Origin: CAZAGD01 sp964484485
GTDB taxonomy: Bacteria; Desulfobacterota; SM23-61
DNA length: 24,612 nucleotides
Reading direction: 5' to 3'
Assembly (NCBI GenBank): GCA_964484485.1
Contig: CAZAGD010000182.1
Location: 1 to 24,612, forward strand
Shown here: piece after piece, positions 14,321-21,327 of the stretch
Layout: each line of letters starts with the position of its first letter
How positions within the stretch are numbered: position 1 is the first letter of the stretch
Translations under genes and position numbers: made by a program
The notes under the pieces: generated by a model
Databases searched by the model: none
Told to the model about the DNA's origin: nothing
Seen by the model: the letters and a program-made list of their open reading frames with translations, nothing else

Positions 14321-14353
14321 TTTTCAGAGATCTCAAATTGAGATCTCTGAAAA
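14321..14353. promoter_or_regulatory. 33-bp perfect palindrome
   Basis: TTTTCAGAGATCTCAA (14321-14336), one central A, TTGAGATCTCTGAAAA (14338-14353): 16-bp arms without mismatch. Parts recur at 14122-14138 and 10801-10817. It may be a terminator-like hairpin (an A-run on one side, a T-run on the other), a protein binding site or a mobile repeat. Confidence 0.5.
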
Positions 14354-14358
14354 ACCTG

Positions 14359-14437
14359 CATTTCGGTCACTCCCGCGAAAACGGGAGTCCAGAAATGCCC
14401 TGAAAATACTTGATTCCTGCTTCCGCAGGAATGACGG
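14359..14437. repeat. REP-like pair of palindromes
   Basis: Unit one: GCATTTC (14359-14365) and ACTCCCG (14369-14375) pair with CGGGAGT (14382-14388) and GAAATGC (14392-14398), a nested long hairpin. Unit two: ATTCCTGC (14413-14420) pairs with GCAGGAAT (14425-14432), followed by GACGG. The TCACTCCCGCGAAAACGGGAGTCC and TTCCTGC..GCAGGAATGACGG types are familiar REP-like intergenic repeats in many bacteria. Confidence 0.75.
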
Positions 14438-14450
14438 AATTATTTCTTGA

Positions 14451-14480
14451 GAAATTTTTTCAGCGAGCTCAAAAAATTTC
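14451..14480 (+). promoter_or_regulatory. 10-bp inverted repeat abutting the -35
   Basis: GAAATTTTTT (14451-14460) and AAAAAATTTC (14471-14480) flank CAGCGAGCTC, and the right arm ends on the base before TTGACA. It could be a regulator or UP-element-like site, or an upstream terminator. Confidence 0.35.
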
Positions 14481-14519
14481 TTGACAATAGTGTTATCTTT
14501 TTATAATATGTGCTATCTT
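14481..14519 (+). promoter_or_regulatory. Promoter of the CobO-like / TonB receptor / FmdE unit
   Basis: TTGACA at 14481-14486; TATAAT at 14502-14507 (15-bp spacing) or TAATAT at 14504-14509 (17-bp). TGTTATCTT (14491-14499) and TGCTATCTT (14511-14519) are a direct repeat with a 20-bp period, about two helical turns, flanking the -10. The sequence largely equals the importer promoter at 10826. The leader before the ATG at 14573 would be only about 60 bases. Confidence 0.7.
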
Positions 14520-14572
14520 ATTCCAGCAATGCTTAACGTTTGCTAAAAACCCGAGCTGTACGGGAGGTGCTC

Positions 14573-15073
14573 ATGAAAGGAAAGCTAAGGATTTTAGCTG
14601 GCAGTGGGAAAATTAAAAACGCCGCTATTCTCGGTTTAGTCTTGCGGGCTGTGGGCAACGATCGCCGGGTATATATAGCCCGCTTCCTCAGACCTTGGCT
14701 AAAAGAAGAGTGGAAAGGGTTAGTTCGTTTAAATGGTCAAGTCACGATTCGGCAATTCGGCATAATGGATAGTTTAGGGAGAGAAGGAGAAAAAATAAAG
14801 AAAGAAGGTTGCCCGGCGGCTCGGGAAGTTTTAGATGAAATTATGCGGGTCCTCAAATCTCAGGAATATTCTCTCGTTATCTTGGATGAAGTTAACGTGG
14901 CAGCTTGCTGGGGATTTTTGACCATCGAGGATCTTTTATTTTTGATTGCCCTAACTCCAGAAAAAGTGGAATTAGTTCTTACCGGCAATTGCCCCGATCC
15001 GCAAATTATCTGGCAAGCTGACACCGTAGCTACTTTTCAGGAGATAAAAAATAATGAGCTTGATAGTCATTAA
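14573..15073 (+). CDS. CobO/BtuR-like protein with degenerate P-loop
   Basis: Start at the ATG at 14573 with GGGAGGTG upstream; a TTG at 14540 has none. 166 residues, close to the usual size of corrinoid adenosyltransferases of the CobO/BtuR family. The family frame is visible: LGLVLRAVGNDRRVYIARFL (20-39), YSLVILDEVNVAACWGFLTIEDLL (99-122) and VELVLTGNCPDPQIIWQADTV (132-152). The nucleotide loop, normally GDGKGKTTA, reads GSGKIKNAA (10-18): the inner glycine and both threonines are lost, so ATP binding of the usual kind is doubtful. It may be a ligand-binding or chaperone-like descendant rather than an active enzyme. First gene of the unit, 72 bases before the TonB-dependent receptor, which supports a corrinoid link without proving it. 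Confidence 0.75.
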   Translation: MKGKLRILAGSGKIKNAAILGLVLRAVGNDRRVYIARFLRPWLKEEWKGLVRLNGQVTIRQFGIMDSLGREGEKIKKEGCPAAREVLDEIMRVLKSQEYSLVILDEVNVAACWGFLTIEDLLFLIALTPEKVELVLTGNCPDPQIIWQADTVATFQEIKNNELDSH

Positions 15074-15145
15074 TTTATTTTTTGCTTTTGATAGCACAAA
15101 TATTAAAAAAATACTACTAAAAAATTTTAATTGGGGAGGATTTAA

Positions 15146-17179
15146 ATGCTTAAAAGGATGGTGGTTTTAATAATTTTAATGCTTTGCGTTGGTTTAACTT
15201 GGGCGGCAGAGATGGAGAAAACTTTAAAAATCGAAGAGGTGGTAGTTACCGCTACTAAAACAGAAAGAGCTATCGAAGAAGTACCCGCAAGGATTCAAGT
15301 GATTACGGCCGAAGAACTGTCCAAAATTCCTGGTCAAAAAATAGATGACTATTTAAATAATATCTCGGGCATAAACGTGATTCGGGGCAATGGAATTTAC
15401 ACCCTAACTCCTAATGTAACTTTAAGAGGGCTATCGAAAGAAGGAGGCCGAACCCTGGTTTTGGTCAATGGCTTACCGATCAATAAAAGTGATACGGGAG
15501 AAGTAAATTGGAATCGAATCAACTTGGAGGATATAGAAAAAATAGAAATATTCAAGGGGCCTGCTTCTTCTCTTTATGGAAATAATGCCATGGGCGGTGT
15601 TATCAATATAATAACCAAATCTCCGGAAAAGGCTTTGGCAGGCCAGGTCTCGGCAAAATATGGAACTTACAATACTTACGGAGGCAATTTAGCAGTTGGC
15701 GGTAATCCCTGGGGAAAAGATTCAGGTCTTTATTACCGTTTATCAGGGTTCTACCAAAAAAGTGATGGTTATATCTCTACTCCTGAGGAGCAGAGGAACC
15801 AATACACACGCAAGAGATTTTTAGAAGAAGGAAATGCTGCTCTTGCTTTAGGCTATCGCTTTAATAAAGACCATAAAATAGAGTTGGCAGGAAGTTATTT
15901 TGACGACAAAAGAGGTGAAGGTACGCAAATTCTCGCTCCCGATGGCGTCCATCGCCATTTTGACACCACTAATTTTTCCCTGAACTATCAGGGAAAAATC
16001 AAAGATTGGCATTTGGAGTTTAAGGCATTTTACCAATTAGAAAACTATCAACGAGTAAGTGAGAGCCTCCGCGGAGCCACTTATACTCGGTTTGATGTCC
16101 AATCAGACCGGGTAGATAAAGGAACTCTTTTTCATATCTCTAAGCTTATTTTCCCCCATAATCAGCTAACTTTGGGATTTGATTTCAAACAAGGAAGCGT
16201 CGATGGCAAGGATGAATACAAAACTTCCCCCGATTATACCCACAACAAAGGTACTTTGGATTTATATTCCTTCTACCTGCAGGATGAATATGGCCTCTGG
16301 CCGGGGCGCCTCAATTTGATTGCTGGTCTGCGCTATGATTATGCTAAATTTCGAGAAGGTTCCTATTTTTCAACTATTTCTCCTTATTCTTCCTTCAACG
16401 GCCCCTTGGCCGAAAACAACTGGTCCGCTTTAAGCCCTCGTCTATCTGGACGTTTTTTTCTTTTAGAGAATTTAAGTATCTTGGCTTCCTATGGCCGAGG
16501 TTTTCGTGCTTCTATTCTTGACGATCTTTGCCGCTCTGGAATTCTTTGGGGCCTTTACAAAGAAGCCAATCCAAATCTTACACCAGAAACGATTGACTCT
16601 TATGAATTAGGGCTTGATTATAAACCTCTACCGCATCTACACCTCTCTACCTCCCTCTTCTATTCTGTAGGAAGAGATTTTCTTTATTTCGTGCCCACCG
16701 GAAGGACTCTGGCGGGCAGGCCTCTATATCGAAGAGAAAATATCGGCAAAGTTGAAATTTATGGGGGGGAATTGGACGTCAGCTACAACCTCAAACCCTT
16801 TACTATGTTCGCTAACTATACTTATAATCATTCCGAAATCAAAAGTTTTCCCTTGAATCGGTCTTTAGAGGGGGCGGAATTAACCAACACGCCCAACCAC
16901 CAGGTCAAAATTGGGTTCAACTGGCTAAATCCTTATTTAAATGCTGGCGTATATTATCTTTATAAAAGCTCCCAATTTGTATATACTAATGAAGTTACCC
17001 AAACTACCAAAAAGATTTCTGAATACCATACCGTGGACCTGAAACTTTGGAAAGAGCTAATTAAAAATTTAACTATCTCCTTAACTGTGCAGAATGTGTT
17101 TGATAAGCAATATTTAGAGAGTGATACAGATCTCTCACCGGGGCGATTTATTCTCGGAGAACTCACCTATAAATTTTGA
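15146..17179 (+). CDS. TonB-dependent outer-membrane receptor
   Basis: 677 residues from an ATG with GGGGAGGA upstream. Signal peptide about 1-21 (MLKRMVVLIILMLCVGLTWA). TonB box region IEEVVVTATKTERAIEEVPA, then plug domain about 40-155 (IQVITAEELSKIPGQKIDDYL, GINVIRG, VTLRGLSKEGGRTLVLVNGLP, IEIFKGPASSLYGNNAMGGVINI). The barrel occupies the rest, with late receptor motifs YGRGFRASILDDL, NLTPETIDSYELGLDY, NTPNHQVKIGFNW and NVFDKQY, ending in ELTYKF. Size and plug are of the BtuB/siderophore receptor class. It imports a ligand into the periplasm using TonB energy; TonB, ExbB and ExbD are not in the window. Gene order with the CobO-like and FmdE genes and the shared promoter with the importer suggest one uptake route. 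Confidence 0.95.
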   Translation: MLKRMVVLIILMLCVGLTWAAEMEKTLKIEEVVVTATKTERAIEEVPARIQVITAEELSKIPGQKIDDYLNNISGINVIRGNGIYTLTPNVTLRGLSKEGGRTLVLVNGLPINKSDTGEVNWNRINLEDIEKIEIFKGPASSLYGNNAMGGVINIITKSPEKALAGQVSAKYGTYNTYGGNLAVGGNPWGKDSGLYYRLSGFYQKSDGYISTPEEQRNQYTRKRFLEEGNAALALGYRFNKDHKIELAGSYFDDKRGEGTQILAPDGVHRHFDTTNFSLNYQGKIKDWHLEFKAFYQLENYQRVSESLRGATYTRFDVQSDRVDKGTLFHISKLIFPHNQLTLGFDFKQGSVDGKDEYKTSPDYTHNKGTLDLYSFYLQDEYGLWPGRLNLIAGLRYDYAKFREGSYFSTISPYSSFNGPLAENNWSALSPRLSGRFFLLENLSILASYGRGFRASILDDLCRSGILWGLYKEANPNLTPETIDSYELGLDYKPLPHLHLSTSLFYSVGRDFLYFVPTGRTLAGRPLYRRENIGKVEIYGGELDVSYNLKPFTMFANYTYNHSEIKSFPLNRSLEGAELTNTPNHQVKIGFNWLNPYLNAGVYYLYKSSQFVYTNEVTQTTKKISEYHTVDLKLWKELIKNLTISLTVQNVFDKQYLESDTDLSPGRFILGELTYKF

Positions 17180-17185
17180 TATTGG

Positions 17186-18340
17186 GTGAAAAATTCTTGT
17201 CGGGGTAAAGCAATGCTTTTTTTAATCGCCACGATCTTATTGATATGGGGGATGTTATTCCCTCCCTTTAATAGCGCGATAGGAGAGGATAAAATGGCCA
17301 GCTACGAGAAGGAAAACCATTTTTATTTAATAGCCCGCAAAGTTGCCCAAGAAGCAGTCAAAAAATTAGGTCAGGGCCATGATCGCTCTCTCCTTGTCTT
17401 AACCAATGCCGGATATGCGCCGGGCAATAATATAGACACTTCCTTAGCCTTAGAAGCTATTCGCCAAATAACCGGCTGTGCTCAAGAAAAAAAGGATTTA
17501 ATAGTCATAAATTCGGCTATTGACCAACCTTTATATTTTTTCTTCTTTAACCGGCAAAGCGGAGAGAGTTTTTATGCCCAATCTCGAGCTGAAAGCATAT
17601 TAGCTAAACCACTGGGAGAAATTCTACCTGCGGAGTTAAGCCAACTATTCCCCTATATGCTTTGGCAGAACATCAGCCTAAACAAAATTATTTTTGCTAC
17701 CGAGGAAATGGAAGATTTAATAAAAAACAAACCCTTTGGCCGCAAGTGGGGAACTTTAATTAATTTTGCCCACCTTTGGGCTAAAGATCCGCCCTCCACA
17801 TTAATCCGCATCGCCCAGTTTCATGACCATATTTGTCCGGGAGTCTTAAGTGGCTATTATATAGCTCGTTTTTTAATGGCTAAATTTCCCCGGCGCGAAG
17901 AAGAAAGATACTTCTTCCTCTCCTCTCCTCCGTATTGTAAGGATGATGCGCTCCAAATCATCTTCAACCAAACAGTAGGGAAAAAAGGAATGGCGGCTAT
18001 GTTTTTGGCGGAGGAAGATCGCGCGCTTTTGCTTCCCGAGGCCCGAGAGGCTGCCGGGATTTTCTTTCGCTACGATCCGCAAAACAATCGCGGACAAGGA
18101 GCCGTTTTAGGGTTTGCCTGGAGCAAGCTGCTGCAAGATTGTAAAATAAGGGACCAAAAAGTTTCTTTCTTAAATTCCTTGAAGCAGATTCTCTTTATGA
18201 TTGATCAGCGGGATGAATATGCTCGCTATGTGTATTTCATAAAAATATTCGATCTTCCTCCCGGAGAAAGTCCGCATAATTATGCCCGCGTGGGCGTAAA
18301 TCCCTGGCAAAAATTGGGCTTATGGAGCAAAAAAGATTAA
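17186..18340 (+). CDS. Exported FmdE-family protein, two-part
   Basis: GTG start at 17186, six bases after the receptor stop, chosen because it supplies a basic n-region (MKNSCRGK) before the hydrophobic segment 10-32; an ATG at 17213 would remove it. 384 residues. The C-terminal half has the FmdE signature FHDHICPGVLSGYYIARFL (212-230), with His213, His215 and Cys217, then YCKDDALQIIF (250-260) and GKKGMAAMF. The N-terminal half (about 66-130: VLTNAGYAPGN, SLALEAIRQITGC, QPLYFFFFNRQSGESFY) resembles the second half of an FmdE unit, suggesting a degenerate tandem. FmdE is named for the formylmethanofuran dehydrogenase operon, but no such operon is here. Periplasmic, probably a metal- or ligand-handling partner of the receptor and importer. 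Confidence 0.8.
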   Translation: MKNSCRGKAMLFLIATILLIWGMLFPPFNSAIGEDKMASYEKENHFYLIARKVAQEAVKKLGQGHDRSLLVLTNAGYAPGNNIDTSLALEAIRQITGCAQEKKDLIVINSAIDQPLYFFFFNRQSGESFYAQSRAESILAKPLGEILPAELSQLFPYMLWQNISLNKIIFATEEMEDLIKNKPFGRKWGTLINFAHLWAKDPPSTLIRIAQFHDHICPGVLSGYYIARFLMAKFPRREEERYFFLSSPPYCKDDALQIIFNQTVGKKGMAAMFLAEEDRALLLPEAREAAGIFFRYDPQNNRGQGAVLGFAWSKLLQDCKIRDQKVSFLNSLKQILFMIDQRDEYARYVYFIKIFDLPPGESPHNYARVGVNPWQKLGLWSKKD

Positions 18341-18347
18341 AGAAAAT

Positions 18348-18995
18348 TTAAGCTCGGCCGCGGGCTTTTTTCACTTCCTCTAAGAATCTGCGGGCGTTTT
18401 CCACAATGACTGAATACTTCTTTTCGGCCACGGCTTTTTTATCCACCAATTCGCCGCCTACCGCAATGGCCGCTGCTCCAGCCTTAATGAATTCGCCAGC
18501 ATTTTGCAGATTTACTCCTCCCGTAGGCACGAGGGGAATGTGGGGCAAAGGTCCCTGAAGTGCTTTGATATACGCTGGCCCCCCTACTTGGGCGATGGGG
18601 AATACTTTTACTAAATCTGCGCCAGCCTCCCAGGCCGTAAGAATCTCGGTGGGAGTCAAAGCCCCAGGAATTACCACGGCGCTATACCGGTTGGATACTT
18701 TGATCACCTCCAGGTTCAAAGAAGGGCTCACTAAGAACTGCGCGCCATTGATTAAGGCGGCCCGCGCCGTTTCCGGGTCAAGTACCGTGCCTGCTCCTAA
18801 TAATACTTCTTGGCCAAATTTCTGGCTGACTTCTTTAATTACGTCCATTGCTCCCGGAACAGTCATCGTCACTTCTAAGACCGATACCCCACCTTCCTTA
18901 ATGGCCTTGGAAACTTCCCAAGCTTCTTGGGCCGAGGAAACTCTGATTACGGGAACCACTCCTTCTTCCAGAATTTTAGCTAAGGCTTCTTTCAT
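18348..18995 (-). CDS. eda: 2-dehydro-3-deoxyphosphogluconate (KDPG) aldolase
   Basis: 215 residues, AAAGGAAGGA upstream of the ATG. TIM-barrel KDPG/KHG aldolase: VVPVIRV (13-19), VSVLEVTMTVPGA (37-49) with the catalytic Glu41, LLGAGTVLDPE (65-75), AQFLVSPSLN (85-94), and DLVKVFPIAQVGG (127-139) with Schiff-base Lys130, then VPTGGVN. It splits 2-keto-3-deoxy-6-phosphogluconate to pyruvate and glyceraldehyde 3-phosphate. Last gene of the minus-strand run and 272 bp after the sugar kinase that makes its substrate. Convergent with the FmdE-family gene (7-base gap). Confidence 0.95.
   Translation of the reverse strand: MKEALAKILEEGVVPVIRVSSAQEAWEVSKAIKEGGVSVLEVTMTVPGAMDVIKEVSQKFGQEVLLGAGTVLDPETARAALINGAQFLVSPSLNLEVIKVSNRYSAVVIPGALTPTEILTAWEAGADLVKVFPIAQVGGPAYIKALQGPLPHIPLVPTGGVNLQNAGEFIKAGAAAIAVGGELVDKKAVAEKKYSVIVENARRFLEEVKKARGRA
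18352..18371 (+). terminator. Terminator of the receptor unit, inside the eda 3' end
   Basis: GCTCG (about 18352-18356) pairs with CGGGC (18361-18365) through one T-G pair around GCCG, followed by six Ts (18366-18371). A short but GC-rich stem with a clean T-run 12 bases after the FmdE stop. It overlaps the last codons of eda on the other strand. Confidence 0.5.
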
Positions 18996-19267
18996 AGCTT
19001 CCTTCCTTTCTCTTTTTGATTAAACTATAAAAATTATTTGCGGGAGTACTTATTAATGACAACATCAAATGTTTTTCTTCTTTTTTTAGAAAAGCTGTCC
19101 TGGCGATCCCTCTCCTCTCCCCAGCCAGATTGTGTCGTAATTAATAAACAACTAACTTTCGTGAATGGAGTAGAGGCAGGCCGGAGGCAGGCCAGAGGCC
19201 CTTCCTTTTCATTTCGGCACAGTCTCAGCGGGGAGAAGCGAGGTGAGGGAGGAATCGCTACCAAAAG

Positions 19268-20254
19268 TTATCTCGATATTCTCAAACCCGCTCCTTTGAT
19301 CTGCGCCTCTACCTCTTCTAAGGTAGACCAGTTAAAGTCGCCAGGCATGGTGTGTTTCAAGGCAGCTAAAGCATTCCCGTATTTCACTCCCTTCTCAGCA
19401 TCACCAGTTAAATAGCCATAAATAAACCCAGCCGTAAAGGAATCGCCGGCGCCGACGCGGTCGACAATTTCCACCATGTAGGTGCGATCTGTATAAATTT
19501 TTCCGTCAGCATAAGCAATAGCCGTCCAATTATTTTTCCACACCGAAATATCTTCTCGGAGAGTAATCGCCACAGCCTTAAAACCAAAAGTCTTAGCCAA
19601 GGTCTCGGCCACCTTTTGGTAGTTTTCTTCTCTGATACCGAAAACTACACCCGTATCTTCTTCGGTAGTGGTCAATATATCCACCAATTTCATCAAAGGC
19701 TCTTGGCAGCTGCGGGCTTGGGCAGGTGTCCACAATTTCTTGCGATAATTAAGGTCATAACTTACTAAGCAACCAACTTCTTTTGCTGTCTTCATGGCCA
19801 AGGCCGTTGTCTCAGCGGCCGAGGGACTAAGCGCCGGGGTGATGCCGCTTACATGGAATAATTTAGCTTTGCTTAGAATCTTTTTCCAGTCCACTTCGTC
19901 AGGTTTGATGAGACTGATGGCCGAATTTCCTCGATCATAAAGGACCGAGCTGGCTCGGGGGGCGGCTCCATATTCCACAAAATATAGTCCTTGTCTGCCT
20001 TGGTCGCTGAAAATAACGTGAGCCACATCTACTCCCAATTCGCGGGCCCGGTTCCTGACCATCCTTCCCAAAGGATTATTGGGCAGTTTGGAAATCCAAG
20101 CCGCATGCAAGCCTAAACGGGAAACTCCTACCGCGACATTTAATTCACTGCCGCCGATCTCCACATCCAAAGAATGGGTCTGCTCCAACCTGCCAAAATG
20201 AGGAGGAGACAAACGCAACATAGCTTCGCCAAAAGTTACCACATCGTAAGTCAT
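19268..20254 (-). CDS. kdgK: 2-keto-3-deoxygluconate kinase (PfkB family)
   Basis: 328 residues, GAGAGGTG upstream. PfkB sugar kinase: VTFGEAMLRLSPP (6-18), GGSELNVAVGVSRLG (34-48), DLNYRKKLWT (about 167-176) and the catalytic loop DRVGAGDSFTAGF with its Asp base and anion hole. The FGEAMLRLSPP start and YDLNYRKKLW are typical of KDG kinases rather than fructokinases or ribokinases. It phosphorylates 2-keto-3-deoxygluconate to KDPG, which the following aldolase splits, giving the lower Entner-Doudoroff / uronate route. Confidence 0.9.
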   Translation of the reverse strand: MTYDVVTFGEAMLRLSPPHFGRLEQTHSLDVEIGGSELNVAVGVSRLGLHAAWISKLPNNPLGRMVRNRARELGVDVAHVIFSDQGRQGLYFVEYGAAPRASSVLYDRGNSAISLIKPDEVDWKKILSKAKLFHVSGITPALSPSAAETTALAMKTAKEVGCLVSYDLNYRKKLWTPAQARSCQEPLMKLVDILTTTEEDTGVVFGIREENYQKVAETLAKTFGFKAVAITLREDISVWKNNWTAIAYADGKIYTDRTYMVEIVDRVGAGDSFTAGFIYGYLTGDAEKGVKYGNALAALKHTMPGDFNWSTLEEVEAQIKGAGLRISR

Positions 20255-20277
20255 AGGCCACCTCTCTTTATTTTATT

Positions 20278-20283
20278 ATTATA
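20278..20283 (-). promoter_or_regulatory. Possible -10 for kdgK-eda
   Basis: TATAAT on the minus strand 24 bases upstream of the kdgK start. No good -35 is seen at 16-18 bases, so it is weak evidence that kdgK-eda has its own promoter separate from the four genes upstream. Confidence 0.25.
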
Positions 20284-20306
20284 GTCTTAGGCGACTTTTG
20301 ATCTGC

Positions 20307-21317
20307 TCAGAGATCTACACCATCGATCTCTGCTCCGCATTTATAACATTTATTATCTTTTATTTGATATTTAAGAATCTGGAATCCAAAACGATCAATT
20401 AAAAGACTGCCACATTGATAACAAAACGTATCTTCCCCCACATCGCCGGGAACATTACCAGTATAAACATAACGCAAGCCCGTTTCCAAGCCTATTTCTC
20501 TGGCTCTTTCTAAGGAACGGACCGGTGTCGGTGGCCGGTCCAGCAGGCGGTACATAGGATGAAATCGGCTAATATGCCAGGGCGTCTCGCACCCCAAAGA
20601 AAAGATAAACTTAGCTATATCTCTAAGTTCATCCTGATCATCATTGAGGCCTGGAATGAGCAAAGTAGTTATCTCTACCCATACCCCCAAATCTTTCATG
20701 ACCTGCAGAGATTCTATGACTCCCGCCAGCTTAGCTCCGCATCTTTGTTGATAAAATTCTTCGCGAAAAGATTTTAGATCAACGTTCGCTCCGTGGAGAT
20801 GAGGATGAATAGTCTTTAAGGTCTCCTTGGTCATATAGCCATTAGTAACAAAGATATTTTTTAATCCCTCTTTAGTGGCCAACTGCGCTATTTCTAAAGC
20901 ATATTCGAAGAAAATGGTGGGTTCGGTATAAGTATAAGAAATAGTCTGGCACCCTCTCCTTTTGGCCATGGCCACTATTTCTTCTGGCGCCACCTCTTCA
21001 CCCATAATACGTTTTTGATCTTTGGGCATCTGGGAGATCTCGTAGTTCTGGCAAAAATCACACCGGAAGTTACAGCCCACCGTAGCAATTGAAAAAGAAC
21101 GGCTTCCGGGAGCAAAATGAAACATCGGCTTTTTCTCGATAGGGTCTACATTCCGGGAAATAAGCTGTCCGTAAACTAAAGTGTAAAGGCTTCCCCCTCG
21201 GTTTTCCCGCACCCTACAAACTCCCCTTTGCCCTTCGTTTATCTGGCAAAGGTGATGGCAGAGGTGACAGCGCACCTTCCCCTCGGGCAATTTCTCATAA
21301 AGGAGAGCTTCTTTCAT
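20307..21317 (-). CDS. AmrS-type radical SAM enzyme (AmmeMemoRadiSam family)
   Basis: Start at the second of two ATGs (21317) because GAGAGG is six bases upstream; the first ATG (21323) overlaps it. 336 residues. N-terminal cysteines 17, 20, 24 and 34 (RCHLCHHLCQINEGQRGVC), then the cluster motif CNFRCDFCQNY (Cys82, 86, 89) for the 4Fe-4S/SAM site, SYTYTEPTIFFEYALE, FVTNGYM, DLKSFREEFY and HISRFHPMY. A C-terminal ribbon has CYQCG and CYKCG pairs. This is the profile of the AmmeMemoRadiSam radical SAM protein (TIGR04337 family). Its usual partners (AMMECR1 and Memo) are not in the window. Four bases separate tatC from the first ATG. Substrate unproven. Confidence 0.88.
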   Translation of the reverse strand: MKEALLYEKLPEGKVRCHLCHHLCQINEGQRGVCRVRENRGGSLYTLVYGQLISRNVDPIEKKPMFHFAPGSRSFSIATVGCNFRCDFCQNYEISQMPKDQKRIMGEEVAPEEIVAMAKRRGCQTISYTYTEPTIFFEYALEIAQLATKEGLKNIFVTNGYMTKETLKTIHPHLHGANVDLKSFREEFYQQRCGAKLAGVIESLQVMKDLGVWVEITTLLIPGLNDDQDELRDIAKFIFSLGCETPWHISRFHPMYRLLDRPPTPVRSLERAREIGLETGLRYVYTGNVPGDVGEDTFCYQCGSLLIDRFGFQILKYQIKDNKCYKCGAEIDGVDL

Positions 21318-21327
21318 GACCATCCTC

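Noticed and set aside
8990..14437. CRISPR array
   Set aside because: The GGGCAAGGGCTTG-type repeats and the REP-like units are irregularly spaced, degenerate and in both orientations, and there are no cas genes.
14481..14572. Cobalamin riboswitch upstream of the CobO-like gene
   Set aside because: The leader after the promoter is about 60 bases, too short for the roughly 200-base aptamer.
17186..18340. Formylmethanofuran dehydrogenase subunit and methanogenic-type C1 metabolism
   Set aside because: Only the FmdE domain is present, it is exported, and no other Fmd/Fwd subunit or pterin pathway gene is seen.
19034..19264. 76-residue frame between kdgK and eda
   Set aside because: Rich in Pro, Arg and Ser with no ribosome binding site; its PPSPRFSPLR-like text is typical of translated GAGGGGAGAAGC-type intergenic repeats. 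The spacer also holds a short AATTACGACACAAT match to the MITE (inverted, about 19130) and an AGGCAGGCC tandem at about 19172.
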